DNA of 64,000 nt from Kordia algicida OT-1 (GCF_000154725.1 NZ_DS544873.1:1092758-1156757); one strand, 5' to 3'; shown: positions 44,633 through 53,881, counted from the stretch's first letter. Numbers and translations: made by a program. Notes: a model not told the origin generated them from the letters alone.

Positions 44633-46027
44633 TCACTTCCCAATACAAAAATTTGCAAAGATATTCCCTAGTAAATCATCACTTGTAATTTCTCCTGTGA
44701 TTTCTCCAAAATGATACAATGCTTGTCGAATGTCAATTGCCATTAAATCAACTGATAAGCCAGATTCTAAACCGTAATGAACTTTGTCAATTTCCTCTAA
44801 AGCTTTTAGTAAAGCATCGTAGTGACGCGTATTGGTAATAATCGTTTCGTTGTTTCGCAATGCGCCTGTATTTACAAAGGAAACAAGTTTTTCTTTTAGA
44901 TCGTCAACACCGATATTTTCTTTGGCAGAAAGTAGTAATAGATTGTCAAACTCAAAGGTATTTTTGATAAAAGTTGCATCACCTTTGTCAATTTTGTTAG
45001 AAACAATCACAATTGGCTTTTGTGGAAATTTATTTTGAAGCTTATGAATTTCCTGCAACATTACTTTCGATTTCTCCTGATCGTTCGATAGGAGTGAAGC
45101 ATCAAATAAGTAAATGACGACTTGTGCTTGCTCAATTTTCTCAAAAGTTTTCTGAATTCCGATGCTTTCTACAACATCTTTGGTTTCCCGAATTCCCGCA
45201 GTATCAATAAATCGGAATGAAATTCCATCAATGACCAATTCGTCTTCAATGGTATCGCGTGTTGTTCCTGCAATGTCAGAGACAATAGCGCGTTCTTCAT
45301 TTAACAAAGCATTTAGTAAAGTAGATTTTCCAACATTTGGTTCTCCAACAATTGCCACAGGAATTCCGTTTTTAATCACGTTTCCAACCGCAAACGAATC
45401 AATCAAACGTTTTAAGACAAATTGAATACGTTTTACCAAGGTTTTAAACTGTGTACGATCGGCAAATTCTACATCTTCTTCCGCAAAATCAAGTTCCAAT
45501 TCTATCAAAGAAGCAAAATTTAAAAGTTCTTCACGCAAGTTTTTAATTTCATTGCTAAATCCGCCACGCATTTGCTGCATTGCCAATTGGTGTGACGCTT
45601 CCGAATCGCTCGCAATCAAATCTGCCACAGCTTCCGCTTGCGATAAATCGAGTTTTCCATTTAAAAATGATCGCAAAGTAAATTCTCCTGCATTAGCATT
45701 TCTACAACCATTTCGCAATAACAATTGAATGATTTGTTGCTGAATGTACACTGAACCATGACAGGAAATTTCAATCGTATTTTCGCCTGTATATGAATTT
45801 GGTCCTTTAAACAGAGACACTAAAACTTCATCCAAATAACGATCATTATCCACAATGTGACCCAAATGAATGGTATGCGATTTTTGTTTGCTCAAATTTT
45901 TATTTCGGACAGATTTAAAAAGCGGTTCGCAAATTGTGATAGCATCTTTTCCAGAAACTCGAATCACAGAAATTGCGCCAGCGCCAGAAGGAGTCGCCAA
46001 AGCAACAATCGTATCATTTGGAATCAT
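44633..46027 (-). CDS. mnmE: tRNA modification GTPase MnmE
   Basis: With MnmG it makes the 5-carboxymethylaminomethyl group on wobble uridine of tRNAs. The 464-residue product has the N-terminal formyl-THF domain (VALATPSGAGAISVIRVSG), a helical domain, a G domain at about 215-375 with GEPNVGKST, DIAGTTRD, DTAGIR and SNKID, and the C-terminal catalytic CIGK. Normal length. It is monocistronic, with a heptamer array upstream. Confidence 0.97.
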   Translation of the reverse strand: MIPNDTIVALATPSGAGAISVIRVSGKDAITICEPLFKSVRNKNLSKQKSHTIHLGHIVDNDRYLDEVLVSLFKGPNSYTGENTIEISCHGSVYIQQQIIQLLLRNGCRNANAGEFTLRSFLNGKLDLSQAEAVADLIASDSEASHQLAMQQMRGGFSNEIKNLREELLNFASLIELELDFAEEDVEFADRTQFKTLVKRIQFVLKRLIDSFAVGNVIKNGIPVAIVGEPNVGKSTLLNALLNEERAIVSDIAGTTRDTIEDELVIDGISFRFIDTAGIRETKDVVESIGIQKTFEKIEQAQVVIYLFDASLLSNDQEKSKVMLQEIHKLQNKFPQKPIVIVSNKIDKGDATFIKNTFEFDNLLLLSAKENIGVDDLKEKLVSFVNTGALRNNETIITNTRHYDALLKALEEIDKVHYGLESGLSVDLMAIDIRQALYHFGEITGEITSDDLLGNIFANFCIGK

Positions 46028-46130
46028 ATACTTAAAATTTGTGCAAAAATAGGGAATATGTTTGATTTGATTGAGTTTAGCTAGTAGGTATTTGGTCGCT
46101 TTGCTTTGATAAGCTCAGTTTGAATACTTT

Positions 46131-46221
46131 TGTTATTTGTTATTTGTTATTTGTTATTTCGCTATTCGCTATTCGCTATTCACTATTCACTATTCACTAT
46201 TCGCTATTCGTTATCTGTTAT
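46131..46221. repeat. 13-unit heptanucleotide tract before the yfcC-type gene
   Basis: Thirteen consecutive in-phase 7-mers: TGTTATT four times, TCGCTAT three times, TCACTAT three times, then TCGCTAT, TCGTTAT, CTGTTAT. It lies between the divergent mnmE and yfcC-type genes. Six-frame reading gives only spurious repeats. Confidence 0.85.
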
Positions 46222-46338
46222 TTGGTTTTCCTTTTGCAGAACCAATCGATTTTCCATATTATTTCTCTGAAAAATCAAAAATATTTGAGTTTTTGATTAC
46301 ATTGGACTTTCTTTTATTTTCAAACACAACCAATACTA

Positions 46339-47742
46339 TTGAACACAACCTTAAAAAACACGAAGAAATGGTATGAACATATTCCGCATGCTGTCGTAAT
46401 TGTATTTATCATTATCGTTTTTGTTACATTGTTAACGTATCTAATTCCTGCGGGAGAGTTTAAACGTATGCTAGTGGACGGTCGCAATCGTGTCATACCA
46501 AATTCGTACACAACCATTCCAAGCACACCGATAGGATTTTTAGACATGTTTAAAGCCATACCTTTAGGTTTTAAAGCGGCTGCAGAAGTCATGTTTGTTG
46601 TTTTTTCTGGTGGAATTATGTTTGGTATCATGGAACGTACCAAAGCGATTGAAAATGCAGTCGGAACGTTTGTGAAGAAACTCGGACAGGAAAAAAAATA
46701 TCTCGCCGTTGTCATTATGACCTTTATTTATGGCGCATTGGGCGTTTTTGTAGGGTATGAACACAACATTGCGATGGTGCCAATTGCAGCTGTGGTAGCT
46801 TTGGCACTTGGTGGCGATTTAATATTAGCTGCGGGAATTTCGGTTGGCGCGATTACAATTGGATTCGGATTGTCTCCCATAAATCCGTATACGGTTGGTG
46901 TTGGACATAAAATTGCAGAACTTCCATTATTTTCGGGTGCATTATTGCGAAGTATTTTATGTTTTAGTGCGCTTGGTTTTTTGGCGTTTTACAATGTAAG
47001 ATATTTAAAGAAAATTGCTAAAAATCCAGAAAAAAGTCTAGGAAAAGGATTGAATATTGATGGTATTTCATTATCAAAACCGATCAACGAATATACCATT
47101 TCAACGAATAATTGGCTGGTAATTTCTGTATTTATGCTAGGTTTAGGAGCGATTTTATATGGTGTTTTTAATCTAAAATGGTATCTCAATGAAATCTCTG
47201 CGGTGTTTCTCATGATCGCGATTGCTTCGGGAATTATAGGAAAAATGAACACTAATATGTTTAGTGATACACTATTAAAATCGGTATCATATGTAGCGCC
47301 AGGCGCTTTTATGGTAGGTTTTGCAACTACGATAAAAGTATTGTTAGAAATGGGACATATTAGCGATACAATTTCATTTCATTTATCAGAGTTATTGAAA
47401 GATATGCCCTTGTATATTTCTGCCGTTGGTATGGCAATATCGCAGAGTTTTATTAACTTCTTTATTCCATCAGGAAGCGGACAAGCATTGGCAACGTTAC
47501 CCGTGATGATTCCATCAGGAGAAGTCATTGGACTCACACGACAAACTACTATTTTGGCATTTCAAATTGGCGATGGCGTTTCTAACTTAATCAATCCAAC
47601 ACTTGGCGGACTCATTGCGATGCTAAGTATGTGTCGCGTTCCTATAGATCGTTGGTTTCGATTTATATTTCCTGTCGCTTTAACCATATTTATTTTTTCA
47701 GCAATCACACTCATCATAGCAGTATTAACAGGCTATCATTAA
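46339..47742 (+). CDS. YfcC family membrane transporter
   Basis: A 467-residue polytopic protein of the YfcC/AbgT-like ion-transporter superfamily with about twelve helices. Motifs: HAVVIVFIIIVFVTLLTYLIPAGEF, GGIMFGIMERTKAIENAVG, GYEHNIAMVPIAAVVALALGGD, FFIPSGSGQALATLPVMIP and DGVSNLINPTLGGLIAML. No in-frame ATG exists upstream of the first helix, so the start is probably TTG 46339-46341. It is followed after 2 bp by a deacetylase/peptidase gene; transport of N-acyl amino acids or dipeptides for that enzyme is a reasonable inference. Confidence 0.85.
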   Translation: MNTTLKNTKKWYEHIPHAVVIVFIIIVFVTLLTYLIPAGEFKRMLVDGRNRVIPNSYTTIPSTPIGFLDMFKAIPLGFKAAAEVMFVVFSGGIMFGIMERTKAIENAVGTFVKKLGQEKKYLAVVIMTFIYGALGVFVGYEHNIAMVPIAAVVALALGGDLILAAGISVGAITIGFGLSPINPYTVGVGHKIAELPLFSGALLRSILCFSALGFLAFYNVRYLKKIAKNPEKSLGKGLNIDGISLSKPINEYTISTNNWLVISVFMLGLGAILYGVFNLKWYLNEISAVFLMIAIASGIIGKMNTNMFSDTLLKSVSYVAPGAFMVGFATTIKVLLEMGHISDTISFHLSELLKDMPLYISAVGMAISQSFINFFIPSGSGQALATLPVMIPSGEVIGLTRQTTILAFQIGDGVSNLINPTLGGLIAMLSMCRVPIDRWFRFIFPVALTIFIFSAITLIIAVLTGYH

Positions 47743-47744
47743 TT

Positions 47745-48890
47745 ATGAACGCAACTACAATATTAAGTCACTTGGTAAGTTTCCCAGTTTTAGGAGGCGA
47801 AAGTAATTTAAGTATCATTCATTGGATTCAAGAATATATAGAATCGTATGGAATTAAAACAACACTGGTTCCAAATGATGAAAATACAAAAGCTTCTTTA
47901 CACTGTAGAATTGGTCCTGCAGTTGATGGTGGAACTATTCTTTCGGGTCATACAGATGTTGTGCCTGTTGAAGGCCAAATTTGGGATACAAATCCTTTTA
48001 CACTTATTGAAAAGAATGGTAAACTTTATGCACGAGGTAGTTGTGATATGAAAGGTTTTGTAGCGTGCTGTTTGGCAGTTTTGCCAAAAATGATAAAAGC
48101 TGATTTGAAAAAACCAATTTATTTTGCTTTTAGTTATGACGAAGAAATTGGTTGTTTGGCTGCGCCAGATTTGATAAAACATATGAAAGCGACTTATAAA
48201 GAAACTCCAAAATATGCGATTATTGGTGAGCCAAGCATGTTAGAACCTGTCATCGGAAAAAAAGGCGTTTGTTATGTAAAAACAGAAGTCAACGGTTCTG
48301 CGGGACATAGTAGCGGAATTCATAAAGAAGTAAGTGCTATTCATGAAAGTACACGATTGATACTTTGGTTGGAAAATAAAATGAAAACCATTGCAAATAC
48401 TTCTGTAGATGATCGCTTTGTGCCGCCACATTCTACGATTCATGTCGGACAAATAAAAGGTGGTGTTGCGACGAATATTGTTGCAGATTATTGCCGTTTT
48501 GAATGGGATATACGTGTCATTCCAAAAGATGATATTCATCAAATATTTAAAGATTATTATGCTTTTTGTGCTGAAAGAGAAGCTGAAGTTCAAAAAAAGT
48601 TTGCTGATTTTAAAATAACCAATACGTTGGTACATCCACCAGTTCCTGCGTTAGATACGAAAGAAACAGATAGTATAGTTGCATTAATGCAAAAACTCAC
48701 AGGAAATCACAGTTGGAAAACAGTTGCGTATGCTGCTGAAGCTGGACAGTTTCATGAAGCCGGATTTGAAAGTATTATTTGTGGACCTGGAAGTATCGAT
48801 CAAGCGCATCGTGCAAATGAGTTTGTAACGCAAGAACAATTGGATCGTTGTGTTATTATATTGGAGAAGTTGGTTGAAGAATTGAGTTAA
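47745..48890 (+). CDS. Acetylornithine deacetylase / M20 peptidase family
   Basis: A 381-residue metal-dependent amidohydrolase of the M20 family, closest in pattern to ArgE. Zinc-site motifs: LSGHTDVVP (His-Thr-Asp), YARGSCDMKGF, SYDEEIGCLAAPDLI (catalytic Glu), IIGEPSM, and AAEAGQFHEAGFESIICGPGSIDQAHRANEFV with the last metal His. ArgE cleaves N-acetylornithine. Because it sits behind a transporter and not in an arginine operon, catabolic deacylation is possible. I use ATG 47745; the longer frame overlaps the transporter. Confidence 0.88.
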   Translation: MNATTILSHLVSFPVLGGESNLSIIHWIQEYIESYGIKTTLVPNDENTKASLHCRIGPAVDGGTILSGHTDVVPVEGQIWDTNPFTLIEKNGKLYARGSCDMKGFVACCLAVLPKMIKADLKKPIYFAFSYDEEIGCLAAPDLIKHMKATYKETPKYAIIGEPSMLEPVIGKKGVCYVKTEVNGSAGHSSGIHKEVSAIHESTRLILWLENKMKTIANTSVDDRFVPPHSTIHVGQIKGGVATNIVADYCRFEWDIRVIPKDDIHQIFKDYYAFCAEREAEVQKKFADFKITNTLVHPPVPALDTKETDSIVALMQKLTGNHSWKTVAYAAEAGQFHEAGFESIICGPGSIDQAHRANEFVTQEQLDRCVIILEKLVEELS

Positions 48891-49026
48891 TTTTTTGATT
48901 TTTATTTAGAGATTTAAGTAACTTTTTCCCTTGAAAAATAACTTTTTGAGCAGTGTTAAAAATAAAAAGTGTAACAAAATTAATTTTTCTACGTCATATT
49001 TATATCAATCAATAAAAAACACAATC

Positions 49027-49368
49027 ATGAGAAGAAAAGATAATCAATTAATGGTCATTACACATTTAACCCAACTTTCAACTTTTGTAATTGGTTTTGG
49101 GAGTTTAATCATTCCACTAATTCTTTGGGCGAGTAATAAAAATGATGTATATGAAATGGACGATCAAGGAAAACAAATTATCAATTTTCAAATCAGTATG
49201 ATAATTTATGCAATTGTAAGCATTCCACTAATTTTTGCTTTCGGACTCGGAATTTTAACACTTATTGCTGTGGGAATTTTGTCGTTTGTCATGCCAATTG
49301 TAAATGCGATCAAAGTGAGTAATGGCGAAGAACCAAATTATCCGTTATCGATGCAGTTTTTATCGTAA
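49027..49368 (+). CDS. DUF4870 (Tic20-like) membrane protein
   Basis: A 113-residue protein with three membrane helices. The pattern THLTQLSTFVIGFGSLIIPLILWASNKND, FQISMIIYAIVSIPLIFAFGLGI and FVMPIVNAIKVSNGEEPNYPLSMQFL is typical of DUF4870. Function unknown. ATG 49027 begins just before the first conserved helix; the longer frame from 48931 adds a low-complexity tail and is unlikely. It is followed by a strong terminator. Confidence 0.88.
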   Translation: MRRKDNQLMVITHLTQLSTFVIGFGSLIIPLILWASNKNDVYEMDDQGKQIINFQISMIIYAIVSIPLIFAFGLGILTLIAVGILSFVMPIVNAIKVSNGEEPNYPLSMQFLS

Positions 49369-49467
49369 GTTAGATTTTAGATCGCTTACGCTGTTAGACG
49401 TGAGACCGCTTTGCTATTAGATTTTTAGACTTACTTAGATTTGTTAGACTAGCTAACAAAAAAACAT

Positions 49468-49501
49468 AAAAAAGCCGTTGTAAAATGTACAACGGCTTTT
49501 T
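49468..49501 (+). terminator. Terminator after the DUF4870 gene
   Basis: AAAAAGCCGTTGTA (49469-49482) and TACAACGGCTTTTT (49488-49501) form a 14-bp perfect stem around a 5-base loop. It ends 9 bp before the left end of the IS element. Confidence 0.85.
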
Positions 49502-49510
49502 CTATATTAT

Positions 49511-49539
49511 TGTCTCGTCCTGAAATAGCGTTACACTAA
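49511..49539 (+). repeat. Left terminal inverted repeat of the IS
   Basis: 29-bp end, pairing with 50861-50889 with seven mismatches. It starts TGTCTCGTCC. Confidence 0.8.
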
Positions 49540-49551
49540 ATTTTAAGCGTA

Positions 49552-49938
49552 ATGAAAACAAATTATGTAAAACGTACTCAAAAAGATTATTCATTATCTT
49601 TTAAACTCCAAGTAGTTCAAGAGATTGAACAGGGCAAACTGACACGCTCACAAGTCTTATCAAAGTATGGTATACAATCTGGATCTACCATCAGAACTTG
49701 GTTAAAAAAATATGGTAACTTTGATTGGCATAATCAAACTCCACTTTCTATGACAAAGACTCCAGAACAAAAGATTTTAGAATTAGAAGAAAAAATCAAA
49801 CTGTTAGAAAAGCAGAAGGCTCGTGCAGAACATCTGGCGGAGCGTGCTGACAAGAAAGCTATTTTGTTTGATATGATGATTGATTTAGCAGAAAAAGAGT
49901 TTAATATTCCTATCAGAAAAAACTCCAAACCCAAGTAA
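49552..49938 (+). CDS. IS3-family transposase OrfA
   Basis: A 128-residue protein with a helix-turn-helix (SLSFKLQVVQEIEQGKLTRSQVLSKYGIQSGSTIRTWLKKYG) that binds the IS ends, followed by a leucine-zipper-like coiled coil (ILELEEKIKLLEKQKARAEHLAERADKK). The frame ends at TAA 49936-49938 after a slippery heptamer, A AAA AAC (49917-49923), which allows fusion to OrfB. Confidence 0.9.
   Translation: MKTNYVKRTQKDYSLSFKLQVVQEIEQGKLTRSQVLSKYGIQSGSTIRTWLKKYGNFDWHNQTPLSMTKTPEQKILELEEKIKLLEKQKARAEHLAERADKKAILFDMMIDLAEKEFNIPIRKNSKPK
49917..49923 (+). promoter_or_regulatory. Predicted -1 frameshift site between orfA and orfB
   Basis: A AAA AAC in the orfA frame is a canonical slippery heptamer. The -1 frame is open from 49905 through the orfB ATG, so slipping here gives an OrfAB fusion (…KKLQTQVIDMFRIHY…), the active IS3 transposase form. 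Confidence 0.75.
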
Positions 49939-49943
49939 TCGAT

Positions 49944-50843
49944 ATGTTTAGAATACATTACAGAGAAAGTATCTCATCTACTTGTGAGTTACTTGGGGTA
50001 AGCAGGCAAGTATATTACCGAGCGATACGTTCAAAAGAGAAACGACAGTGTATTGCTAGTGATGTGATAGAGCTGGTTCAATCTGTTAGAATAGAGCAAC
50101 CACGCATTGGCACAAGGAAGTTATATCATATTCTACAAGAGTCTTTACGTAGTTTAGGTGTCGGCAGAGATCGTTTATTTGCTATTTTAAAGGCAAATCA
50201 TATGTTGATTAAACCCAAGCGGAGCTATCATATCACTACTAACTCTCATCATCGGTTTAGAAAACATAACAATGTAATAGAGAATTTAGATGTAAACAGA
50301 CCAGAACAAGTTTGGGTAGCAGATATTACCTATGTAGGTAATCGAGCTAATCCCATGTATTTATCGCTTATTACAGATGCATATTCTAAGATGATCGTTG
50401 GGTATTATCTATCAAATACCTTGGCAGTAGATAGTTCTATAAAAGCATTAAAGCAAGCTGTTAAAAACAGAAAATATCCCAAGGAAAGGCTAATACATCA
50501 TTCTGATAGAGGTTTACAATATTGTAGTAATCAATATCAAAGAATATTAACTAAGAGTCATATTAAATGTAGTATGACAGAATCCTATGATCCATATCAA
50601 AATGCAGTAGCAGAGCGAATCAACGGAATCTTGAAACAAGAGTTTTTGATGGGCACCTCTAAAATAGACATCAAACTAATGAAGAAAATAGTACAACAGA
50701 GTATTAAAGTTTATAATACCAAAAGACCGCATTTATCATGTCAAATGCTAACTCCAGAACAGATGCACAAACAAAATAAAGTCAACATAAAAACCTATAA
50801 AAGAAAAAACACAGATAAGACAGCTGTCTTATCTGTGTTTTAA
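49944..50843 (+). CDS. IS3-family transposase OrfB (DDE catalytic part)
   Basis: A 299-residue catalytic subunit. HTH_21-type DNA-binding residues at the start (CELLGVSRQVYYRAI, IGTRKLYHIL), then the rve integrase core. Catalytic triad motifs: VWVADITYVG (Asp), LIHHSDRGLQYCSNQY (Asp) and DPYQNAVAERINGILKQEF (Glu). No in-frame break. It probably is made mainly as an OrfAB fusion by -1 frameshifting. The last coding bases belong to a 36-bp palindrome. Confidence 0.92.
   Translation: MFRIHYRESISSTCELLGVSRQVYYRAIRSKEKRQCIASDVIELVQSVRIEQPRIGTRKLYHILQESLRSLGVGRDRLFAILKANHMLIKPKRSYHITTNSHHRFRKHNNVIENLDVNRPEQVWVADITYVGNRANPMYLSLITDAYSKMIVGYYLSNTLAVDSSIKALKQAVKNRKYPKERLIHHSDRGLQYCSNQYQRILTKSHIKCSMTESYDPYQNAVAERINGILKQEFLMGTSKIDIKLMKKIVQQSIKVYNTKRPHLSCQMLTPEQMHKQNKVNIKTYKRKNTDKTAVLSVF
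50806..50841. terminator. 36-bp perfect palindrome at the end of orfB
   Basis: AAAACACAGATAAGACAG (50806-50823) is the exact complement of bases 50824-50841. It covers the last dozen codons of orfB and the first base of its TAA, and probably acts as a transcription terminator or blocks read-through from outside. Confidence 0.75.
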
Positions 50844-50950
50844 CTATTTTTAATCCTAAATAACTGTAACGGTTTTTTAGGACGGGTCAGAAATACTTTT
50901 GGTGGTTTTGAAAACGACTAATGCCTAATCTCCAAAACCTAATTCCTTTA

Positions 50951-52069
50951 TTAGTTATTCAACATTACTGGCATTACCAACATTGTGATGTGTTCGCCTT
51001 CTTCTAAACCATCAATTGGAGTTAGAATTCCAGCGCGATTTGGCAATGACATTTCTAATGAAACATCATCTGCACCTAAATTATTCAACATTTCCGTTAA
51101 GAAACGAGAGTTGAAACCAATTTGCATGTCATCACCTTGGTAATCACACGTTAAGCGTTCTTCAGCTTTGTTAGAGTAATCGATATCTTCTGCAGAAATA
51201 TTCAATTCTGCTCCAGCAATCTTCAAACGAATTTGATGCGTTGTTTTGTTAGAGAAAATACTAACACGACGTACAGAGTTTAAAAATTGATTTCTATTAA
51301 TTTCTAATTTATTTGGATTCTCCTTTGGAATTACCGCTTCGTAATTTGGGTACTTTCCATCGATTAAACGACAAACCAACACTGTATTATCAAACGTAAA
51401 CTTTGCGTTGCTATCATTATATTCAATCACAACATCGTCTTCGCTTCCGCCTAAAATTCCTTTCAATAAATTTAAAGGTTTCTTTGGCATGATGAATTCT
51501 GCTACTTGCGATGCTTGTAAATCTGTACGTTGGTATTTTACCAATTTGTGTGCGTCAGTGGCAACAAACGTTAGGTTTTCTGGTGAAAACTGGAAAAAAA
51601 CACCACTCATTACAGGTCGTAAATCATCGTTTCCAGAAGCAAAGATAGTTTTACTAATTGCTGTTGATAAAACATGTCCAGCAATAGTTGTAGCACTTGG
51701 TTCTTTCAATTCAACCGACGCAGGAAATTCATTTCCATCTGCGTATGCTAAAGCATATTTACCGTGATTTGAGCTGATTTCAACCGTGTTATTATCTTCC
51801 ACAACAAACGTTAATGGTTGCTCAGGAAATGTTTTTAAAGTATCTAATAATAATTTCGCAGGAACAGCAATATTTCCAGTGCTGTCTGATTCTACCGTTA
51901 AAACGGATGACATGGTTGTTTCTAAATCAGAAGCCGAAACCTTTAGTTCATTTTCATTCAGTTGAAAAAGGAAATTATCTAAAATAGGTAACGTATTGCT
52001 ATTATTAATAACGCCTCCTAAAACTTGAAGCTGCTTTAATAAGTATGTACTTGATACAATAAATTTCAT
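50951..52069 (-). CDS. dnaN: DNA polymerase III beta clamp
   Basis: The sliding clamp that tethers polymerase III. A 372-residue three-domain protein: MKFIVSSTYLLKQLQVLGGV, NFLFQLNENELKVSASDLETTM at the start, FVATDAHKLVKYQR in the middle and the C-terminal TPIDGLEEGEHITMLVMPVML. Normal length. It follows gldG after 150 bp in the same direction. Fragments of intergenic heptads (CTAATGC, CTAATCT, CTAATTC) lie directly beyond its stop. Confidence 0.96.
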   Translation of the reverse strand: MKFIVSSTYLLKQLQVLGGVINNSNTLPILDNFLFQLNENELKVSASDLETTMSSVLTVESDSTGNIAVPAKLLLDTLKTFPEQPLTFVVEDNNTVEISSNHGKYALAYADGNEFPASVELKEPSATTIAGHVLSTAISKTIFASGNDDLRPVMSGVFFQFSPENLTFVATDAHKLVKYQRTDLQASQVAEFIMPKKPLNLLKGILGGSEDDVVIEYNDSNAKFTFDNTVLVCRLIDGKYPNYEAVIPKENPNKLEINRNQFLNSVRRVSIFSNKTTHQIRLKIAGAELNISAEDIDYSNKAEERLTCDYQGDDMQIGFNSRFLTEMLNNLGADDVSLEMSLPNRAGILTPIDGLEEGEHITMLVMPVMLNN

Positions 52070-52220
52070 GTGTTTGTGTTCTATTTAATGTTCAAAAATA
52101 ATTCTTCCAAGTTAAATTACATAGCTTTTCAGCAGTAAATTCACGTAAAAAGAATCACCTCGTTATATTCTTACAAATATATCTCAAAAGTCTTTGTAAA
52201 GAAAGGAAACTTATTAACAA

Positions 52221-53879
52221 CTATTTTGCGTATTTGCGCTTTCGAAGGTAGTTAAATAGGAAGCCGAAAAGTGCGAGAATACCAAGCGGAAGTCCAATGT
52301 TTATCAGTTGCCAGTCGGTTTTTTGGTCAATCACTTTTTCAGGATCTAAAAACGCTAATTTTAATTCTTTCGATCGAATGTTTATAAGTCCGTTATTGTC
52401 TAAAAGGTAATTTACCGAATTTAACAAGAATTCTTTGTTTCCGTATTGTCGCTTTGTCACAACATCAAAACCTAATTCTTGTGGTCTTCCGCGAGTGACT
52501 TGGTTTTTTATCAAATCGCCATCCGCAATGACCAACATTTTCGATGCTCCTTGTGATTTTGCATCTGCAAGCGGAAAAGGTTTTACACGATTTTTGTAAA
52601 CAGATTCGAAAGTTCCTTCTAACAAAACTGCTAAATTATAATCTCCTTTGCCTTCGTAAGCTTCTAATTTTGGTTCGTTTTCTATCACAGATAATGAAAT
52701 CGGTTTCGGAACACCTTCAAGTTTTGATGTTGCTGAACTTTTCAATAGAATTGTCTTTTTTGTACTACTTTTTAGTGTGTCAATTTGATTGGCAAATTCA
52801 AAGCGAACCAAGTTGGTATTATTTGTAATTGGATGCTTTCCAGAAGGCTTTACCAACGGATTGTAGCGCCATTGTATCGGTAAATATTGTGTTTCGTTTC
52901 CTTCACCAACAGCCATAATAATTGGCGCACATTGTACATCGTTCACTAATTTCGGATTGATACGAACGCCATATTCGAAGAAAAAATCATTCAGGCGTAA
53001 ATCTCTAGGAAAAGCCAAAGTTGAACCACTTTCACTGTACAAACTGTCCATTTCGGCAACGGTATTTTCAACCAACCACAAGGATTTTCCGCCACGCATC
53101 GTGTATTGATCTAAAATGTATTTTTCACTATCAGAAAATGCTTTGGTAGGTTTTGGAACAATGGCTAAGTCAAAACGATTCAAATTTTCTAACGATTTCT
53201 CAGGATTGTCAGGAAATGCACTTAAATCGAAAGGCGCAATTTTGTAATAATCTTTCAGCGTTTGTAGAAAACTAGCAATATACACATCGTCCAATTCGCC
53301 GTTTCCTTTCAAAACGGCAATCGTTTGTTTATCAATTAATGTTAATTTGGTAAACGCATCCGCGAACGCATATTCCAAATGTTGCACCGAACTTGCAATT
53401 TTTTCTTCATCAGAATTCGCCAGATTGTTCTTGTAAAGCGGCACTTTTACGGTTTTATTTCCATAATTGGCAATTGCCCATGGAAAAACGGCTTCTTGAG
53501 TAACTTTTCCTGCAATTTCTTCGGTAACGTATCTCGGATTCAATCCGTTTGTGGTTAAATATTGTTCTGCACCTTCTTTGACAGGATCGACAAAATTGTA
53601 TTTAATGTTGGAGTTGTATGCAGAAAATTCTTCTAAGAGTTGTTCTGTTTCATCTGCCAAACGCTTGTATTCTGAAGGCAAATCACCTTTTAGGAAAATA
53701 TCAATAATGATCGGCGAATTTACTTCTGCAACCGTGTTTTTAGAAGCTTCTGATAGTGTATAACGTTTGTCTTGGGTTAAGTCAAAACGTGTAAATATAC
53801 TACTAGAAATAGCGTTTAGAATGATTAATCCGATAAGGACCAATACTATTTTTGTGCTCGTATGGAGTTCTTTCTTCAA
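52221..53879 (-). CDS. gldG: Gliding motility ABC transporter component GldG
   Basis: A 552-residue protein required, with GldF and GldA, for gliding in Flavobacteria. It has an N-terminal helix (IVLVLIGLIILNAISSSIF), the conserved FTRFDLTQDKRYTLSEAS, a long periplasmic region, and a C-terminal helix (INIGLPLGILALFGFLFNYL) followed by basic residues. The frame's first usable start is TTG 53877-53879, two bases after the gldF stop; no early ATG exists. The two genes are clearly an operon. gldA is not in the window. Confidence 0.93.
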   Translation of the reverse strand: MKKELHTSTKIVLVLIGLIILNAISSSIFTRFDLTQDKRYTLSEASKNTVAEVNSPIIIDIFLKGDLPSEYKRLADETEQLLEEFSAYNSNIKYNFVDPVKEGAEQYLTTNGLNPRYVTEEIAGKVTQEAVFPWAIANYGNKTVKVPLYKNNLANSDEEKIASSVQHLEYAFADAFTKLTLIDKQTIAVLKGNGELDDVYIASFLQTLKDYYKIAPFDLSAFPDNPEKSLENLNRFDLAIVPKPTKAFSDSEKYILDQYTMRGGKSLWLVENTVAEMDSLYSESGSTLAFPRDLRLNDFFFEYGVRINPKLVNDVQCAPIIMAVGEGNETQYLPIQWRYNPLVKPSGKHPITNNTNLVRFEFANQIDTLKSSTKKTILLKSSATSKLEGVPKPISLSVIENEPKLEAYEGKGDYNLAVLLEGTFESVYKNRVKPFPLADAKSQGASKMLVIADGDLIKNQVTRGRPQELGFDVVTKRQYGNKEFLLNSVNYLLDNNGLINIRSKELKLAFLDPEKVIDQKTDWQLINIGLPLGILALFGFLFNYLRKRKYAK

Positions 53880-53881
53880 AC

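Larger units (their letters stand above)
49511..50889 (+). mobile_element. IS3-family insertion sequence, 1379 bp
   Basis: Two overlapping-phase transposase frames (orfA, orfB) flanked by imperfect terminal inverted repeats. The left end reads TGTCTCGTCCTGAAATAGCG. The right end at 50861-50889, read on the minus strand, is TGACCCGTCCTAAAAAACCG. They match at 22 of 29 positions and end TG...CA, as usual for IS3. Both frames are intact, so it may be active. I see no target-site duplication: the flanks TAT and GAA differ. It sits in repeat-type intergenic DNA between convergent genes and harms no gene. Confidence 0.9.

Noticed and set aside
46131-46221. CRISPR array
   Set aside because: The units are 7 bp and contiguous with no spacers. 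The same applies to 58466-58591.
46137-46376. 79-codon frame over the heptamer array
   Set aside because: The frame is produced by the tandem repeat (IRYSLFTIHYSLFAIRY) and overlaps the start of the YfcC-type gene.
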